Origin: Chryseobacterium contaminans
Lineage (GTDB): Bacteria > Bacteroidota > Bacteroidia > Flavobacteriales > Weeksellaceae
Direction of reading: 5' to 3'
DNA length: 33,927 nucleotides
Assembly: GCF_001684955.1 (NCBI RefSeq)
Contig: NZ_MAYF01000246.1
Location: forward strand, 1 to 33,927
Shown piece by piece: positions 1 through 10,503 of the stretch; within the stretch, counting starts at the first letter, position 1; every line of letters begins with the position of its first letter. The notes beneath the pieces were generated by a model that saw only the letters and a program-made list of their open reading frames with translations, searched no databases and was not told the origin of the DNA. The position numbers and the translations under genes are program-made.

Positions 1-598
1 TTTTTGGAATTCCTGATGTGGAAACAGTAATTCTTCTTGGCGACATTCCCAAACCTTCCGGCTGAGTGATCTTTCTGATGGCTTCTACTACATTTTTGTA
101 GTTCATCATCGGCTCTCCCATTCCCATGAATACGATATTGGAAAGAGGTCTGTCAAAATACATTCTGCTTTGGCTGTCAATTAAAGCAACCTGATCTACA
201 ATTTCTGCCACTTCAAGGTTTCTCATCCTTTTCAGTTTTGCTGTAGCACAGAATTCGCAGTTCAATGAGCAGCCTACCTGTGAAGATACACAAGCTGTTG
301 TTCTTGTTTCTGTTGGAATAAGAACAGATTCTACCAATAACCCATCATGAAGTTTCACTCCGTTTTTGATGGTTCCGTCGGTACTTTTTTGAAGAAGGTC
401 TACAGAAACAGGATTAATGGTATATTCTTCGGAAATTCTTTCACGAAGAGTTTTCGAAAGATTCGTCATTTCATCAATCGAATGGAGGTTTTTGCTCCAT
501 AGCCAGTCATAGACCTGTTTCGCACGAAACGGCTTTTCTCCTAAAGACACAAAGTATTCTTTAAGCTGATCTAGTGATAATGTACGGATATCTTTCAT
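1..598 (-). CDS. rlmN: 23S rRNA (adenine2503-C2)/tRNA-A37 methyltransferase, 5' part
   Basis: Reading the minus strand from the ATG at 596-598 gives an open frame that runs off the left edge, so about 199 of the usual ~345 residues are present. It begins MKDIRTLSLDQLKEYFVSLG and carries GEKPFRAKQVYDWLW, then the radical-SAM cluster motif CSLNCEFC (CX3CX2C), followed by AKLKRMRNL and the GMGEPMMNY motif. These are hallmarks of RlmN, a cytoplasmic radical-SAM enzyme that methylates C2 of A2503 in 23S rRNA and A37 in some tRNAs by a methyl-Cys mechanism. The second catalytic cysteine lies beyond the window. It is downstream of queA on the same strand, 71 bases away, and may be co-transcribed with it. 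Identification is by family motif and is secure. Confidence 0.96.
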   Translation of the reverse strand, partial: MKDIRTLSLDQLKEYFVSLGEKPFRAKQVYDWLWSKNLHSIDEMTNLSKTLRERISEEYTINPVSVDLLQKSTDGTIKNGVKLHDGLLVESVLIPTETRTTACVSSQVGCSLNCEFCATAKLKRMRNLEVAEIVDQVALIDSQSRMYFDRPLSNIVFMGMGEPMMNYKNVVEAIRKITQPEGLGMSPRRITVSTSGIPK

Positions 599-623
599 TG
601 TAAGGTTTTAGATTTCAGGCTGC

Positions 624-652
624 AGGTTGCAGGTAACTCCTACCTGCAACCT
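624..652. repeat. Perfect 12-bp inverted repeat between queA and rlmN
   Basis: AGGTTGCAGGTA at 624-635 and its exact reverse complement at 641-652 flank a 5-base loop (ACTCC). No T-tract follows directly on either strand, so it is not a standard intrinsic terminator. It could be an mRNA-stabilising or processing hairpin within a queA-rlmN transcript, or one copy of a dispersed repeat. Confidence 0.7.
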
Positions 653-669
653 ATAACCTAATATCTTTT

Positions 670-1719
670 TTATAGGATTAACATTGCATCCCCGTAAGAA
701 TAGAATTTATACTTTTCTTTTACGGCTTCTTCATAAGCATGCATTACGAAATCTCTTCCGGCAAATGCAGCAATCATCATAATTAGAGTAGACTTCGGCG
801 TGTGGAAGTTGGTAATCATTGAGTTAGCAACTCCGAAATCATGAGGTGGATAGATGAATTTATTTGTCCAACCGTTGAAAGCAGAGATTTTTTTGTTTGA
901 AGAAACAGAAGTTTCCAACGCTCTCATTGTTGTAGTTCCTACAGCACAAACTCTTCTGTGAGCATCTACTGCTTTGTTGATGATAGCAGCATTTTTCTCA
1001 TCAATGATGATCTCTTCAGATTCCATTTTGTGCTTAGAAAGATCTTCTACCTCAATTGGGTTGAAAGTTCCCAATCCTACGTGAAGGGTAACTTCGGCAA
1101 AATTGATCCCTTTGATCTCTAATCTCTTCATCAAATGCTTAGAGAAGTGAAGACCCGCTGTAGGTGCAGCTACCGCTCCTTCTACTTTAGCGTAGATAGT
1201 CTGGTATCTTTCTGCATCTTCCGGCTCTACTGCTCTTTTGATATATTTTGGAAGTGGAGTTTCTCCTAATTCCTTAAGTTTCGCTCTGAATTCTTCGTAA
1301 GAACCGTCGAATAAGAATCTTAGTGTTCTTCCTCTTGAAGTAGTGTTATCGATAACCTCAGCTACCAAAGACTCGTCTTCTGTGAAGAATAATTTGTTAC
1401 CAATTCTGATTTTTCTTGCCGGATCTACTAAAACGTCCCATACTCTGGTTTCCTTATCAAGCTCTCTTAAAAGGAAAACTTCAATTTTAGCACCTGTTTT
1501 TTCTTTGTTACCATAAAGACGTGCAGGGAAAACTTTTGTATTGTTGAAGATGAACAAATCTTCTTCATCAAAATAATCCACTACATCTTTGAATAATTTG
1601 TGCTCGATAGTTTGTGTTTTTCTATCAAGTACCATTAATCTAGCTTCGTCTCTGTGCTCTGATGGGTGTTCTGCCAATAATTCCGCAGGAAGATCAAAAT
1701 TAAAATCTGATGTTTTCAT
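670..1719 (-). CDS. queA: S-adenosylmethionine:tRNA ribosyltransferase-isomerase QueA
   Basis: QueA transfers and isomerises the ribosyl group of S-adenosylmethionine onto 7-aminomethyl-7-deazaguanine in tRNA (Asp, Asn, His, Tyr), giving epoxyqueuosine. The protein has 349 residues, the usual family length. It starts [20 protein letters not shown] and contains family blocks such as [10 protein letters not shown] near residue 25, [11 protein letters not shown] near 58, [13 protein letters not shown] near 180 and [15 protein letters not shown] near 213. The C-terminal [16 protein letters not shown] block is also typical. A good -33/-7 promoter lies about 50-85 bases upstream of its ATG. No riboswitch fold was recognised in the short leader. 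Confidence 0.97.
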   Translation of the reverse strand: MKTSDFNFDLPAELLAEHPSEHRDEARLMVLDRKTQTIEHKLFKDVVDYFDEEDLFIFNNTKVFPARLYGNKEKTGAKIEVFLLRELDKETRVWDVLVDPARKIRIGNKLFFTEDESLVAEVIDNTTSRGRTLRFLFDGSYEEFRAKLKELGETPLPKYIKRAVEPEDAERYQTIYAKVEGAVAAPTAGLHFSKHLMKRLEIKGINFAEVTLHVGLGTFNPIEVEDLSKHKMESEEIIIDEKNAAIINKAVDAHRRVCAVGTTTMRALETSVSSNKKISAFNGWTNKFIYPPHDFGVANSMITNFHTPKSTLIMMIAAFAGRDFVMHAYEEAVKEKYKFYSYGDAMLIL

Positions 1720-1774
1720 TTTTTAAATTACGGTTTAAAAATTATTGAAATTACAAGGTGTAATTTTCGGAGTG

Positions 1775-1806
1775 CAAATATACGACATAGAACACCCCTT
1801 TGTCAA
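1775..1806 (-). promoter_or_regulatory. queA promoter (Bacteroidota type)
   Basis: On the minus strand, TTG (1804-1806) is followed after 21 bases by TATATTTG (1775-1782), an exact match to TAnnTTTG. Transcription would begin near 1768, giving a leader of about 50 nt ahead of queA. Confidence 0.7.
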
Positions 1807-1868
1807 GTATTATTTTCAATCAAATATAAAACCGTGATTTTACGGGAATTTTTAAAGCTTAAAAAGAG

Positions 1869-1876
1869 TATTTTTG
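1869..1876 (+). promoter_or_regulatory. -7 box TATTTTTG that sets the start of the next gene
   Basis: TATTTTTG matches TAnnTTTG exactly. Its last three bases form the TTG that would be the longest-frame start codon of the following gene. A TTG inside the promoter cannot lie in the transcript, which favours ATG 1895 as the true start, with a leader of roughly 10-15 nt. The -33 box is weak. Confidence 0.5.
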
Positions 1877-1894
1877 AAGAAATTAAAATCCAAC

Positions 1895-2590
1895 ATGGAA
1901 TCTGTAAGTAAAATATACTTTATTGATAATCCGTATCCTAACGGGCATAAAATTGAAGAGTTCAGCTGGAGCGGACGCATTGATGAATATGGTTTCATCT
2001 GGTTTGATTTTCATTTAAAAACTGAAAATTATTACGCCAATGATGATGAGAACAGCGAAGATGATGATGAAGAACTCTCTGATTGGGACTCCAAAATAGT
2101 GTGGGGAAACTACCATGCCTGTACGTTATCATCCAATTATTGGGGCGAACAAAGAGGAATCAGAATTAATAAGCTAGATGAAAAACTGGATTTCGATGCT
2201 GTTGTTAAAAAAGATCTTTTCAGCAATGACCTTCCTTCCGACCAACATTTTGATGATGACGATCTCGCCTTCAATATTTATCTGTTGGGACATGACAGTT
2301 GTGCAGGCCATCAAATCCGTTTTTCAAAAACAGAAAACCACCAATATGATATTATTTGGACTGGTAAAATAGCATTAACGTACTCTGGTGATGATGAGTT
2401 TTCACATGAGTTCAAAGCAGAGATTTTCAATGCTGAGTTTGAAGGTTTTCATTATCCTAAAACCTGGTCATTAGAAAAAGCCGCTGAAATGTTTAAAGCA
2501 AAACTTGCCAATTTTGAAGATTATGAATTTGTGGATCTCAATCCTAAAAGTAACAAAAGAGAATATAAACTCGACAAACTAAAACACTAG
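1895..2590 (+). CDS. Acidic protein of unknown function (231 aa)
   Basis: I do not recognise a family. The protein begins MESVSKIYFIDNPYPNGHKI, has no signal peptide or membrane segment, and is strongly acidic. There is a Glu/Asp run near residues 45-60 (DDENSEDDDEEL) and another near 113-118 (DQHFDDDDL), and it is rich in aromatic residues (Trp, Tyr, Phe). This suggests a cytoplasmic, possibly calcium- or cation-binding or immunity-like protein, but nothing in the sequence proves it. The open frame extends to a TTG at 1874, but that codon is embedded in a -7 box, so the ATG was chosen. The AIM24-family gene follows after 35 bases on the same strand and ends in a terminator, so the two are probably co-transcribed. 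Confidence 0.8.
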   Translation: MESVSKIYFIDNPYPNGHKIEEFSWSGRIDEYGFIWFDFHLKTENYYANDDENSEDDDEELSDWDSKIVWGNYHACTLSSNYWGEQRGIRINKLDEKLDFDAVVKKDLFSNDLPSDQHFDDDDLAFNIYLLGHDSCAGHQIRFSKTENHQYDIIWTGKIALTYSGDDEFSHEFKAEIFNAEFEGFHYPKTWSLEKAAEMFKAKLANFEDYEFVDLNPKSNKREYKLDKLKH

Positions 2591-2625
2591 CAATATAAAA
2601 AACAACAAATTAAAAAATTATAATT

Positions 2626-3318
2626 ATGAGCAAATATTCAATTGAAGCCTTTATCAATGAAACCAAAGAGAATCCGCAACAAAGGGATTATTTTGAATTG
2701 GAAACCAAACATCTTTTAGAAATCAACCTTAATAACCAAGCGGTATGGACTAAAAGAGGAAGTATGGTGAGCTATGTGGGTAATATCAATTTTGAAAGAC
2801 AGGGAATGCTGGCAGGCGGTCTTGGAAACCTGCTGAAGAAAGCCATCAGCGGTGAAGGAAGTAAACTAATGAAAGCTGAAGGTACGGGAAAACTGTATGT
2901 TGCAGACTCTGGTAAAAAGGTTCGTATTCTTTACCTGAATAATGAATCGGTTTGTGTGAACGGGAATGACGTTCTGGCTCACGAGCAAAGTGTAAAAAGT
3001 GATATTACCATGCTGAAAAGTATTGCTGGGATGATGTCCGGCGGTCTTTTCCAGGTAAAACTTTCCGGAACCGGTCATATTGCGATTACAACACATGGAG
3101 ATCCTTTAACCTTGCTTGTAACTCCTGACACTCCTGTTTTCACCGATCCTAATGCTACCGTGGCATGGTCTGGAAACCTAAGCCCTGAACTTAAAACAAA
3201 CGTTTCTTTTAAAAGTCTTATCGGAAGGGGAAGCGGTGAAGAATTCCAGATGAAATTTTCAGGACACGGATGGGTATTGATCCAGCCTTATGAAGAGGTA
3301 TATTATATGGAAAAATAG
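2626..3318 (+). CDS. AIM24 family protein (TIGR00266-like)
   Basis: This 230-residue protein has the glycine-rich beta-strand pattern of the AIM24/DUF124 family: GSMVSYVGNINFERQG near residue 45, GEGSKLMKAEGTGKLYVAD near 76, GGLFQVKLSGTGHIAITTHG near 140, and a C-terminal FQMKFSGHGWVLIQP. Family structures are tryptophan-RNA-binding-attenuator-like beta folds. The yeast namesake helps mitochondrial inner-membrane organisation, while bacterial function is unsettled. There is no signal peptide. It lies 35 bases behind the acidic orphan gene and ahead of a clear terminator, so it is the last gene of a likely two-gene unit. Confidence 0.88.
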   Translation: MSKYSIEAFINETKENPQQRDYFELETKHLLEINLNNQAVWTKRGSMVSYVGNINFERQGMLAGGLGNLLKKAISGEGSKLMKAEGTGKLYVADSGKKVRILYLNNESVCVNGNDVLAHEQSVKSDITMLKSIAGMMSGGLFQVKLSGTGHIAITTHGDPLTLLVTPDTPVFTDPNATVAWSGNLSPELKTNVSFKSLIGRGSGEEFQMKFSGHGWVLIQPYEEVYYMEK

Positions 3319-3344
3319 TGTTGAACTGTAGTACTATAGTATAT

Positions 3345-3374
3345 GCTGCTTTGGGATTCCGAAGCGGCTTTTTT
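3345..3374 (+). terminator. Intrinsic terminator after the AIM24 gene
   Basis: GCTGCTTTGG (3345-3354) pairs with CCGAAGCGGC (3359-3368) over ten positions including G-U pairs, with a GATT loop, followed by six T. Confidence 0.85.
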
Positions 3375-3402
3375 ATTGAAGTATAAAGCTCATTAGATGT
3401 GG

Positions 3403-3440
3403 AGATAATAGATAATAGATAATAGGTAATAGATAATAGA
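3403..3440. repeat. Heptanucleotide tandem repeat AGATAAT, five copies
   Basis: Copies at 3403, 3410, 3417, 3424 (variant AGGTAAT) and 3431, then a partial AGA. It lies in the 232-base gap between the AIM24 terminator and the GH109 operon, a place where copy-number change could alter promoter spacing. No strong promoter is visible here. Confidence 0.9.
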
Positions 3441-3489
3441 CTGAAAGATGTGCGGTAAGAGGTATTAAACTTTAAAAGTTAAACCTTGA

Positions 3490-5892
<2,403 letters not shown>

Positions 5893-5902
<10 letters not shown>

Positions 5903-6927
5903 TAAAAGACATTGTCGCTCAGTTTATCAGTACTGAAAATTATAGCCTTTCGCCTATCACAGATGGACTGATTAATACCACTTACCTTTTGGAAGATAAG
6001 GACCAGCAGAAAAAATTTATCCTGCAAAAGATCAATCATCATGTCTTCAAACAGCCGGAGGTTATTGTCAACAATCATTTAATGATTAATGAACTTCTCA
6101 GGTCAAATGATTATCAATTCCAAATTATAGAACCTATCCCTTCACTTAGCAATACGTTTCTGGTAAAAGATGCCAATGATGAACCTTGGCGTATGCTAAG
6201 CTTCGTAGAAAACAGCATTACCTTTCTTACTGTTCCATCTTTACAGACAGCTTTTAAGGCAGCTAAAACCTTCAGTTATTTCCTTAGCATCGTAAATACT
6301 GAAGAGCCACCAGCTATTGAAGACACGCTTCCTGATTTCCTCAATTTTGAAAAAAGAATTGCGGATTATAAAAAGGCACTGGAAAATGCCGCTCTCCATC
6401 TAAAAGAAAATGCAAAAACTGAAATAGAAATCACCAACCAGCTTATTTCCTTACTTGACCAATGGATAGAAATGGAGAAAAATAATCAGATTCCCAAAAG
6501 AATCATCCATGCCGATGTAAAAATCAGCAACATTCTCTTCGATCAAAATCATCAACCGTTAGCTGTAATTGATCTGGATACCATGATGATTTCTACTATT
6601 TTATATGACTTCGGAACGATGATTCAATCCTACACCAATACTACCAATGAAGATGACGGAAGTGCTGAAAACAATTTCAATCGTGAAATGTATGAGGTTG
6701 TAAAAGAAGGATTTCTTTTCTATTTAAAGGAAAAACTAACCCCGGAAGAGTCTGCTCAGCTTGATTATGCTGCCCAAGTCGCCATTTATATTCAAGAGGT
6801 TCGTTTTTTAACCGATTACCTGAATGGAAGTATTTATTATTCAACGAAATATCCTGAACATAATCTGGACAGAACGAAGAATCAGCTGGAACTTTTGAAA
6901 GGATTGAGAACCTATTTAGGCTGTTAA
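5893..6927 (+). CDS. NahK-like N-acetylhexosamine 1-kinase / APH-fold phosphotransferase
   Basis: This 344-residue protein has the aminoglycoside-phosphotransferase fold. The catalytic loop HADVKISNILF starts at residue 206 (D208 catalytic base, N213 metal ligand), and the metal-binding segment IDLDT is at 226-230 (D227). The N-terminal KFILQKINHHVFKQPEVIVN (41-60) recalls N-acetylhexosamine 1-kinase NahK, which phosphorylates GalNAc or GlcNAc at the anomeric carbon. AmgK, the MurNAc/GlcNAc kinase of peptidoglycan recycling, is the alternative. It overlaps the nucleotidyltransferase gene by 10 bases and follows the GH109 gene. The order glycosidase, nucleotidyltransferase, anomeric kinase fits a GalNAc salvage route. 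The kinase fold is certain; the substrate is inferred. Confidence 0.82.
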
Positions 6928-6950
6928 TTTTATATCCTAAATACAATATT

Positions 6951-7019
6951 TAGATTCCTACGGAATGACAAAGTGTGCGGATAGTCTAAGTGCAATGTTT
7001 GTCATTCCGTAGGAATCTA
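6951..7019 (-). repeat. 69-base palindromic element, copy 1 (inverted relative to copies 2 and 3)
   Basis: Two perfect 22-base inverted arms (6951-6972 and 6998-7019; core ATTCCTACGGAATGACAAA) flank a 25-base loop. The loop contains GTGCGGATAGTCTAAG, whose reverse complement matches the loops of the copies at 29903 and 30203, so this copy lies in the opposite orientation. Placed 23 bases after the kinase stop, the hairpin may also act in 3'-end formation. Confidence 0.9.
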
Positions 7020-7069
7020 TACTTTTATTGATCAGATGTCATTATGGAAAACATTTTAGCTTCAGCCCA

Positions 7070-7117
7070 ACTCTAATACTCTAATACTCTAATACTCTAA
7101 TACTCTAATACTCTAAT
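7070..7117. repeat. Octanucleotide tandem repeat ACTCTAAT, six perfect copies
   Basis: Six uninterrupted copies from 7070 to 7117, then degenerate CTCT-rich sequence to about 7150 that runs into the 3' end of the glycosylase gene. It lies between convergent genes. Confidence 0.92.
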
Positions 7118-7134
7118 AATACTCTCAAACTCTC

Positions 7135-7626
7135 TCACCCTAAAAACTCTAAAACCCTCTTCCATTCTTCAAATTTTCTTTCAAAAGAAATGGTATGAAG
7201 CGGACTTGTAGACGGCATGAGAAAAATAGGAAGCTTATAGTTTTTTCCTAAAAGCTTTTGCAGATTTTTATAAGATTTTCCTCCGTTGCAAAAGATGGCT
7301 TTCACATTAGGATGTTCTTCCAGCAGTTCAGCAATCTGGTTGGCTTCTTCATTTTTAATCTCGGAATCCAGACTTCCTTTTCTTTCGCAGGAATCGATGA
7401 CATCCCAAAGGGCAATATGATGCTTTTTTAAGGCTTCAATTCTTTTGGAATAATCTTCTGTAAATTCTTCATTCAGCAGTTCAAGAATGATTTTCCAGAA
7501 TTTGTTTTGCGGATGGGCATAATATTGCTGCATTTCCAATGATTTTACTCCGGGAATAGAACCTAGAATTAAAATCTCAGACTGGTCATCAATGAGTGGT
7601 GGAAATGATGAAATACGGTTTTGCAT
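7135..7626 (-). CDS. Hypoxanthine-DNA (deoxyinosine) glycosylase, UDG family 6
   Basis: The 163-residue protein carries LILGSIPGVKSLEMQQYYAH (about residues 19-38) followed by PQNKFW, the signature of the family-6 uracil-DNA-glycosylase superfamily (TIGR04274 type), and a second active-site motif, MPSTSPLH, near residue 135. These enzymes remove hypoxanthine (deaminated adenine) from DNA to start base-excision repair. The open frame can begin at a TTG (7630-7632), but the ATG at 7624-7626 gives the usual family N-terminus (MQNRISSFPPL). TATATTTG at 7630-7637 on the same strand resembles a -7 box; if it is real, the message would be almost leaderless. Confidence 0.9.
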   Translation of the reverse strand: MQNRISSFPPLIDDQSEILILGSIPGVKSLEMQQYYAHPQNKFWKIILELLNEEFTEDYSKRIEALKKHHIALWDVIDSCERKGSLDSEIKNEEANQIAELLEEHPNVKAIFCNGGKSYKNLQKLLGKNYKLPIFLMPSTSPLHTISFERKFEEWKRVLEFLG

Positions 7627-7654
7627 ATTCAAATATATTGATTTTATTTCTCGA

Positions 7655-7838
7655 AGATTATTCAGATTACGCAGATTTTAAAATATGTTCCTGTTTAAGT
7701 TTTGGCTGAAGTCAATGGAATTGTTTATTATAAGTAAAGCGGGCTTCTATTGATATTATTAACCACAGATCACAAAGATTTTCACAGATGATTGTGGATA
7801 TTTATTTATGGATAAACATCATCTGAAAATCATCTAAA
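7655..7838. repeat. Degenerate relative of the 300-base repeat unit at 29851-30420
   Basis: The segment near 7655-7680 (TCTCGAAGATTATTCAGATT) and the segment 7761-7794 (CCACAGATCACAAAGATTTT, then CACAGATGATT) match, in order, blocks of the duplicated unit at about 30005-30070 and 30305-30370. About 80 unrelated bases lie between them here. Inverted GATGAT/ATCATC blocks follow. This fills most of the gap between the glycosylase and peptidase genes. Confidence 0.6.
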
Positions 7839-7856
7839 GTGCAGAATCTTTACAAT

Positions 7857-7885
7857 ATAAAAAAGCGGACTTGTAGTCCGCTTTT
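7857..7885 (-). terminator. Terminator of the S9 peptidase gene
   Basis: GCGGAC (7865-7870), loop TTGTA, GTCCGC (7876-7881), flanked by A-runs on the left and T4 on the right. On the minus strand the stem is followed by six T, placed 20-40 bases past the peptidase stop. It could act in both directions. Confidence 0.88.
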
Positions 7886-7904
7886 ATTGATGTATTATTC
7901 TATC

Positions 7905-9899
7905 TTATAATGTTTCTTTCAACCATTCGAAGAATTCTCTCTGCCATACCAATCCGTTTTGCGGATGAAGTACCCAGTGGTTTTCGTTCGGGAAATAAAC
8001 CAGTTTAGATTTCAATCCTCTTAATTTTGCCGCCTGGAAAGCTTCCTGTCCCTGCTCATAAGGCACACGGAAATCAATTCCACCTTGAATAATCATGATG
8101 GGCTTATTCCATTTTTCTACAAAGTTGCTTGGGTTGAACTCTGTGTATGCTTTTGGCTGTGGTTTTTCCCATGGAGAACCAATATCCCAGTTTGCAAACC
8201 AAAGTTCTTCAGTCGTCAGATACCATGATTTCATATCGAATAATCCGTCATGGGCAATAAATGTTTTGAATCTGTTTTCGTGGATTCCTGCTAACATGAA
8301 TACGCTGTATCCTCCATAACTTGCTCCCACTGCGGCTACTCTGTCTCCGTCTACATACGGTAATGTTTTCGCATAATCTGTTGCCGCAAGATAATCTCTC
8401 ATGGGCTGTCCGCCCCAGTCTCTTGAAATCTCTTCATTCCATTTTGTTCCCCAGCCCGGCATACCTCTTCTGTTTGGCGCCACTACGATGTAGTCATTTG
8501 CTGTCATTAGGGCAAAGTTCCATCTTGTGCTGAAATATTGAGTCAGTGCAGACTGTGGTCCACCCTGGCAGTATACCAATGTAGGATATTTTTTATTCGG
8601 ATCAAAGTTCGGTGGATAGTGGAACCATACGCCCATTTCTTTACCATCCGAAGTTTTCACCATTTTAAGTTCAGATTTTCCTTGTGTCAGCTTAGCATAA
8701 GTATCTTTGTTCGCTTCAGTAACCTGCTTCATTTCTCCGTTTTTAAGGTTTACAGAGAATAGTTCTGTAGCATGGTTTACATCTGTTCTTCCTACTAAAA
8801 CTGAAGTTTTGTTATCTGTGAAAATTTCATTCACATCAAAATCTCCTTTGGTGATCTGCTGCACTTTTGCAGATTTTGAATCCAGAGAGAACAGTTGTTT
8901 TGTTCCTCTGTAAGCCGCTGTGAAATAGATTGTTTTTGAATCTGCACCCCAAAGCACATCTCCTGAAACACTATCATCCCATCCTGCAGTAAGGTTTGTA
9001 GTCTTTCCTGATTTCCAATCCATGATTTTTACATCATTCTTATCTGCTTCGTAACCATCTCTGGCCATACTCTGCCAGATCAGAGACTTTCCATCCGGGC
9101 TGAATTTCGGATTGATATCATATCCTTTGTTTGATTCTGTAAGGTTCTTCGTAGTTCCTGTAGCTAAATCATAAGCAAAGATATCCGTATTCGTACTGGT
9201 TGCATATTCTTTACCGCTTTTCGCTTTAGTAACATATAAAAGCTGTGCAGAATCCGGACTCCATACAAAGTCTTCAGCACCACCGAAAGGTCTTTGAGGA
9301 GAATCCCAGGTTTTTCCTTCCAACAGATCTTTAGCAGCCTCTACTTTATCTGAAGTATTTACTACAAATACGTGGTTATATTTTCCTTCATTGAAGTAAT
9401 CCCAGTGTCTGTGGTTAAGGTCTGTGTACACCTGAGCCGTAGTTTTAGGGGTATCGCTGTATTTGTCTTTCCCCATTAACTTTTCTACCAACACCTGCTT
9501 ACTGAAAGCAATTCTTTTTCCATCCGGAGAAATAACGATATTGTCAGCGTCGCCAATGGTATAGAATTCTGTCCAGGTTTTTCCGGCATCTTTTGAAAGA
9601 TAGATTTTATCTCCTTCCTGAGCGTAGATCCCGTTTTTATCCCACTGAATCAATGCTTTTTTACCGAAATCGATTTTGGAAGCCTGGTGATTAAGAACAT
9701 TCAGAAAGTAGTTCTCGTTTTTTGTTTTTTCTGTTTTCAGATCTACCTGTCCTACTTTGTAAATAAGGGATGCCTGATCCGGTGAAACTGCCTGTACTCC
9801 CACTTTTTTCAAAGTCCAAAGAATTTCAGGCGTCATTACTTGTTGTGCATTCATTAAAAGCGGAGCTGCCAGAGCCAGCAGACTGTACTTAAGTTTCAT
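7905..9899 (-). CDS. Secreted S9-family dipeptidyl peptidase, DPP5-like
   Basis: The protein begins with a signal peptide (MKLKYSLLALAAPLLMNAQ) when the internal ATG at 9899 is used; an ATG four codons earlier (9911) is also open. An N-terminal beta-propeller carries repeated SPDGK/SPDS blades (for example VISPDGKRIAFSK and FSPDGKSLIWQ). The C-terminal alpha/beta-hydrolase domain has the triad, numbered from the 668-residue form: S531 in GASYGGY, D613 in GGIDFRVP and H645 in NENHW. This matches DPP5, a periplasmic enzyme of asaccharolytic Bacteroidota that removes dipeptides, preferring Ala or hydrophobic residues at P1. The role is peptide utilisation. The gene is single, with its own promoter and terminator. 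Confidence 0.93.
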   Translation of the reverse strand: MKLKYSLLALAAPLLMNAQQVMTPEILWTLKKVGVQAVSPDQASLIYKVGQVDLKTEKTKNENYFLNVLNHQASKIDFGKKALIQWDKNGIYAQEGDKIYLSKDAGKTWTEFYTIGDADNIVISPDGKRIAFSKQVLVEKLMGKDKYSDTPKTTAQVYTDLNHRHWDYFNEGKYNHVFVVNTSDKVEAAKDLLEGKTWDSPQRPFGGAEDFVWSPDSAQLLYVTKAKSGKEYATSTNTDIFAYDLATGTTKNLTESNKGYDINPKFSPDGKSLIWQSMARDGYEADKNDVKIMDWKSGKTTNLTAGWDDSVSGDVLWGADSKTIYFTAAYRGTKQLFSLDSKSAKVQQITKGDFDVNEIFTDNKTSVLVGRTDVNHATELFSVNLKNGEMKQVTEANKDTYAKLTQGKSELKMVKTSDGKEMGVWFHYPPNFDPNKKYPTLVYCQGGPQSALTQYFSTRWNFALMTANDYIVVAPNRRGMPGWGTKWNEEISRDWGGQPMRDYLAATDYAKTLPYVDGDRVAAVGASYGGYSVFMLAGIHENRFKTFIAHDGLFDMKSWYLTTEELWFANWDIGSPWEKPQPKAYTEFNPSNFVEKWNKPIMIIQGGIDFRVPYEQGQEAFQAAKLRGLKSKLVYFPNENHWVLHPQNGLVWQREFFEWLKETL

Positions 9900-9974
9900 A
9901 TGTTCATTCATTTTTAGCGGATCGGTAAAACCATATTGATTTTATCCAATCCTTTCATTAAATTCAAAGATTGC

Positions 9975-9982
9975 CAAAGTTA
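9975..9982 (-). promoter_or_regulatory. -7 box of the S9 peptidase gene
   Basis: On the minus strand this reads TAACTTTG, matching TAnnTTTG. It implies a leader of about 55-70 nt. The -33 box is poor. Confidence 0.5.
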
Positions 9983-10417
9983 GTATTTAAAATAAAAATT
10001 AACGAAAGAATTAACATTAAAATTAGCATTTATGGGGAAAATATTAAAAAAAACTGAGGACTGAAGAACAAAATAAAAGAGTGAACCATCAAATTTTTAT
10101 AATTATTCAAACGTTGAAGCTAAAAAAAGAGGTTGTCTCAAAATGACAGTCTTTTGCAGGTTGTCAATTTCATCCCGAGCATTTCTGCCTATATACCCTT
10201 TGGTAATAAAATAAAGTACCTTCCAGATATTTTGCAATTTCAACCTGCTTTCTAGTTTCATCCATATTGGATTCCTTATCTTCAGGAACAGTGAAATTTT
10301 TAAAAAACATAGTTACTGGAAAAAACGATAACTCATAAGACCTGATATTATTATTGAATGGAGAGTAAGATAAAACAGTAAATATGAAAATTGAAAAAAA
10401 ACACATCAATATATTAT

Positions 10418-10446
10418 TTGGAATAAATAAAAATAAAATATCTTTG
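10418..10446 (+). promoter_or_regulatory. Promoter of the TonB-dependent receptor gene
   Basis: TTG (10418-10420), an 18-base spacer and TATCTTTG (10439-10446) match the Bacteroidota consensus. The leader is about 50 nt. No convincing Fur box was recognised by eye. Confidence 0.7.
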
Positions 10447-10503
10447 CACACCCAATTTTAAGTATATATAGTTAATAATCTGTTATCCTAGCAATACCGG
10501 CAA

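Larger units (their letters stand above)
9912..10503. other. 592-base gene-free stretch between the peptidase and receptor genes
   Basis: The left end holds the peptidase promoter (-7 at 9975). Near 10122-10160 is AAAAAAAGAGGTTGTCTCAA, which looks like the left half of a terminator with no matching right half nearby. A 93-codon open frame on the minus strand (10170-10451) overlaps the receptor promoter and has no recognisable content; it may be decayed coding DNA. The right end holds the receptor promoter. The rest is AT-rich and shows no other signal. Confidence 0.6.

Noticed and set aside
624..652. Hairpin between queA and rlmN as an intrinsic terminator
   Set aside because: No T-tract follows the stem on either strand, so it is listed only as an inverted repeat.
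1720..1774. preQ1 riboswitch in the queA leader
   Set aside because: The leader is only about 50 nt and no pseudoknot-like preQ1 motif was recognised.
8095..8913. Four plus-strand frames inside the S9 peptidase gene
   Set aside because: They are antisense to a gene with complete catalytic motifs and have no domain content of their own.
10170..10451. 93-codon minus-strand frame before the receptor gene
   Set aside because: It overlaps the receptor promoter, has a low-complexity Phe/Ile-rich N-terminus and no recognisable domain. At most it is decayed coding DNA.
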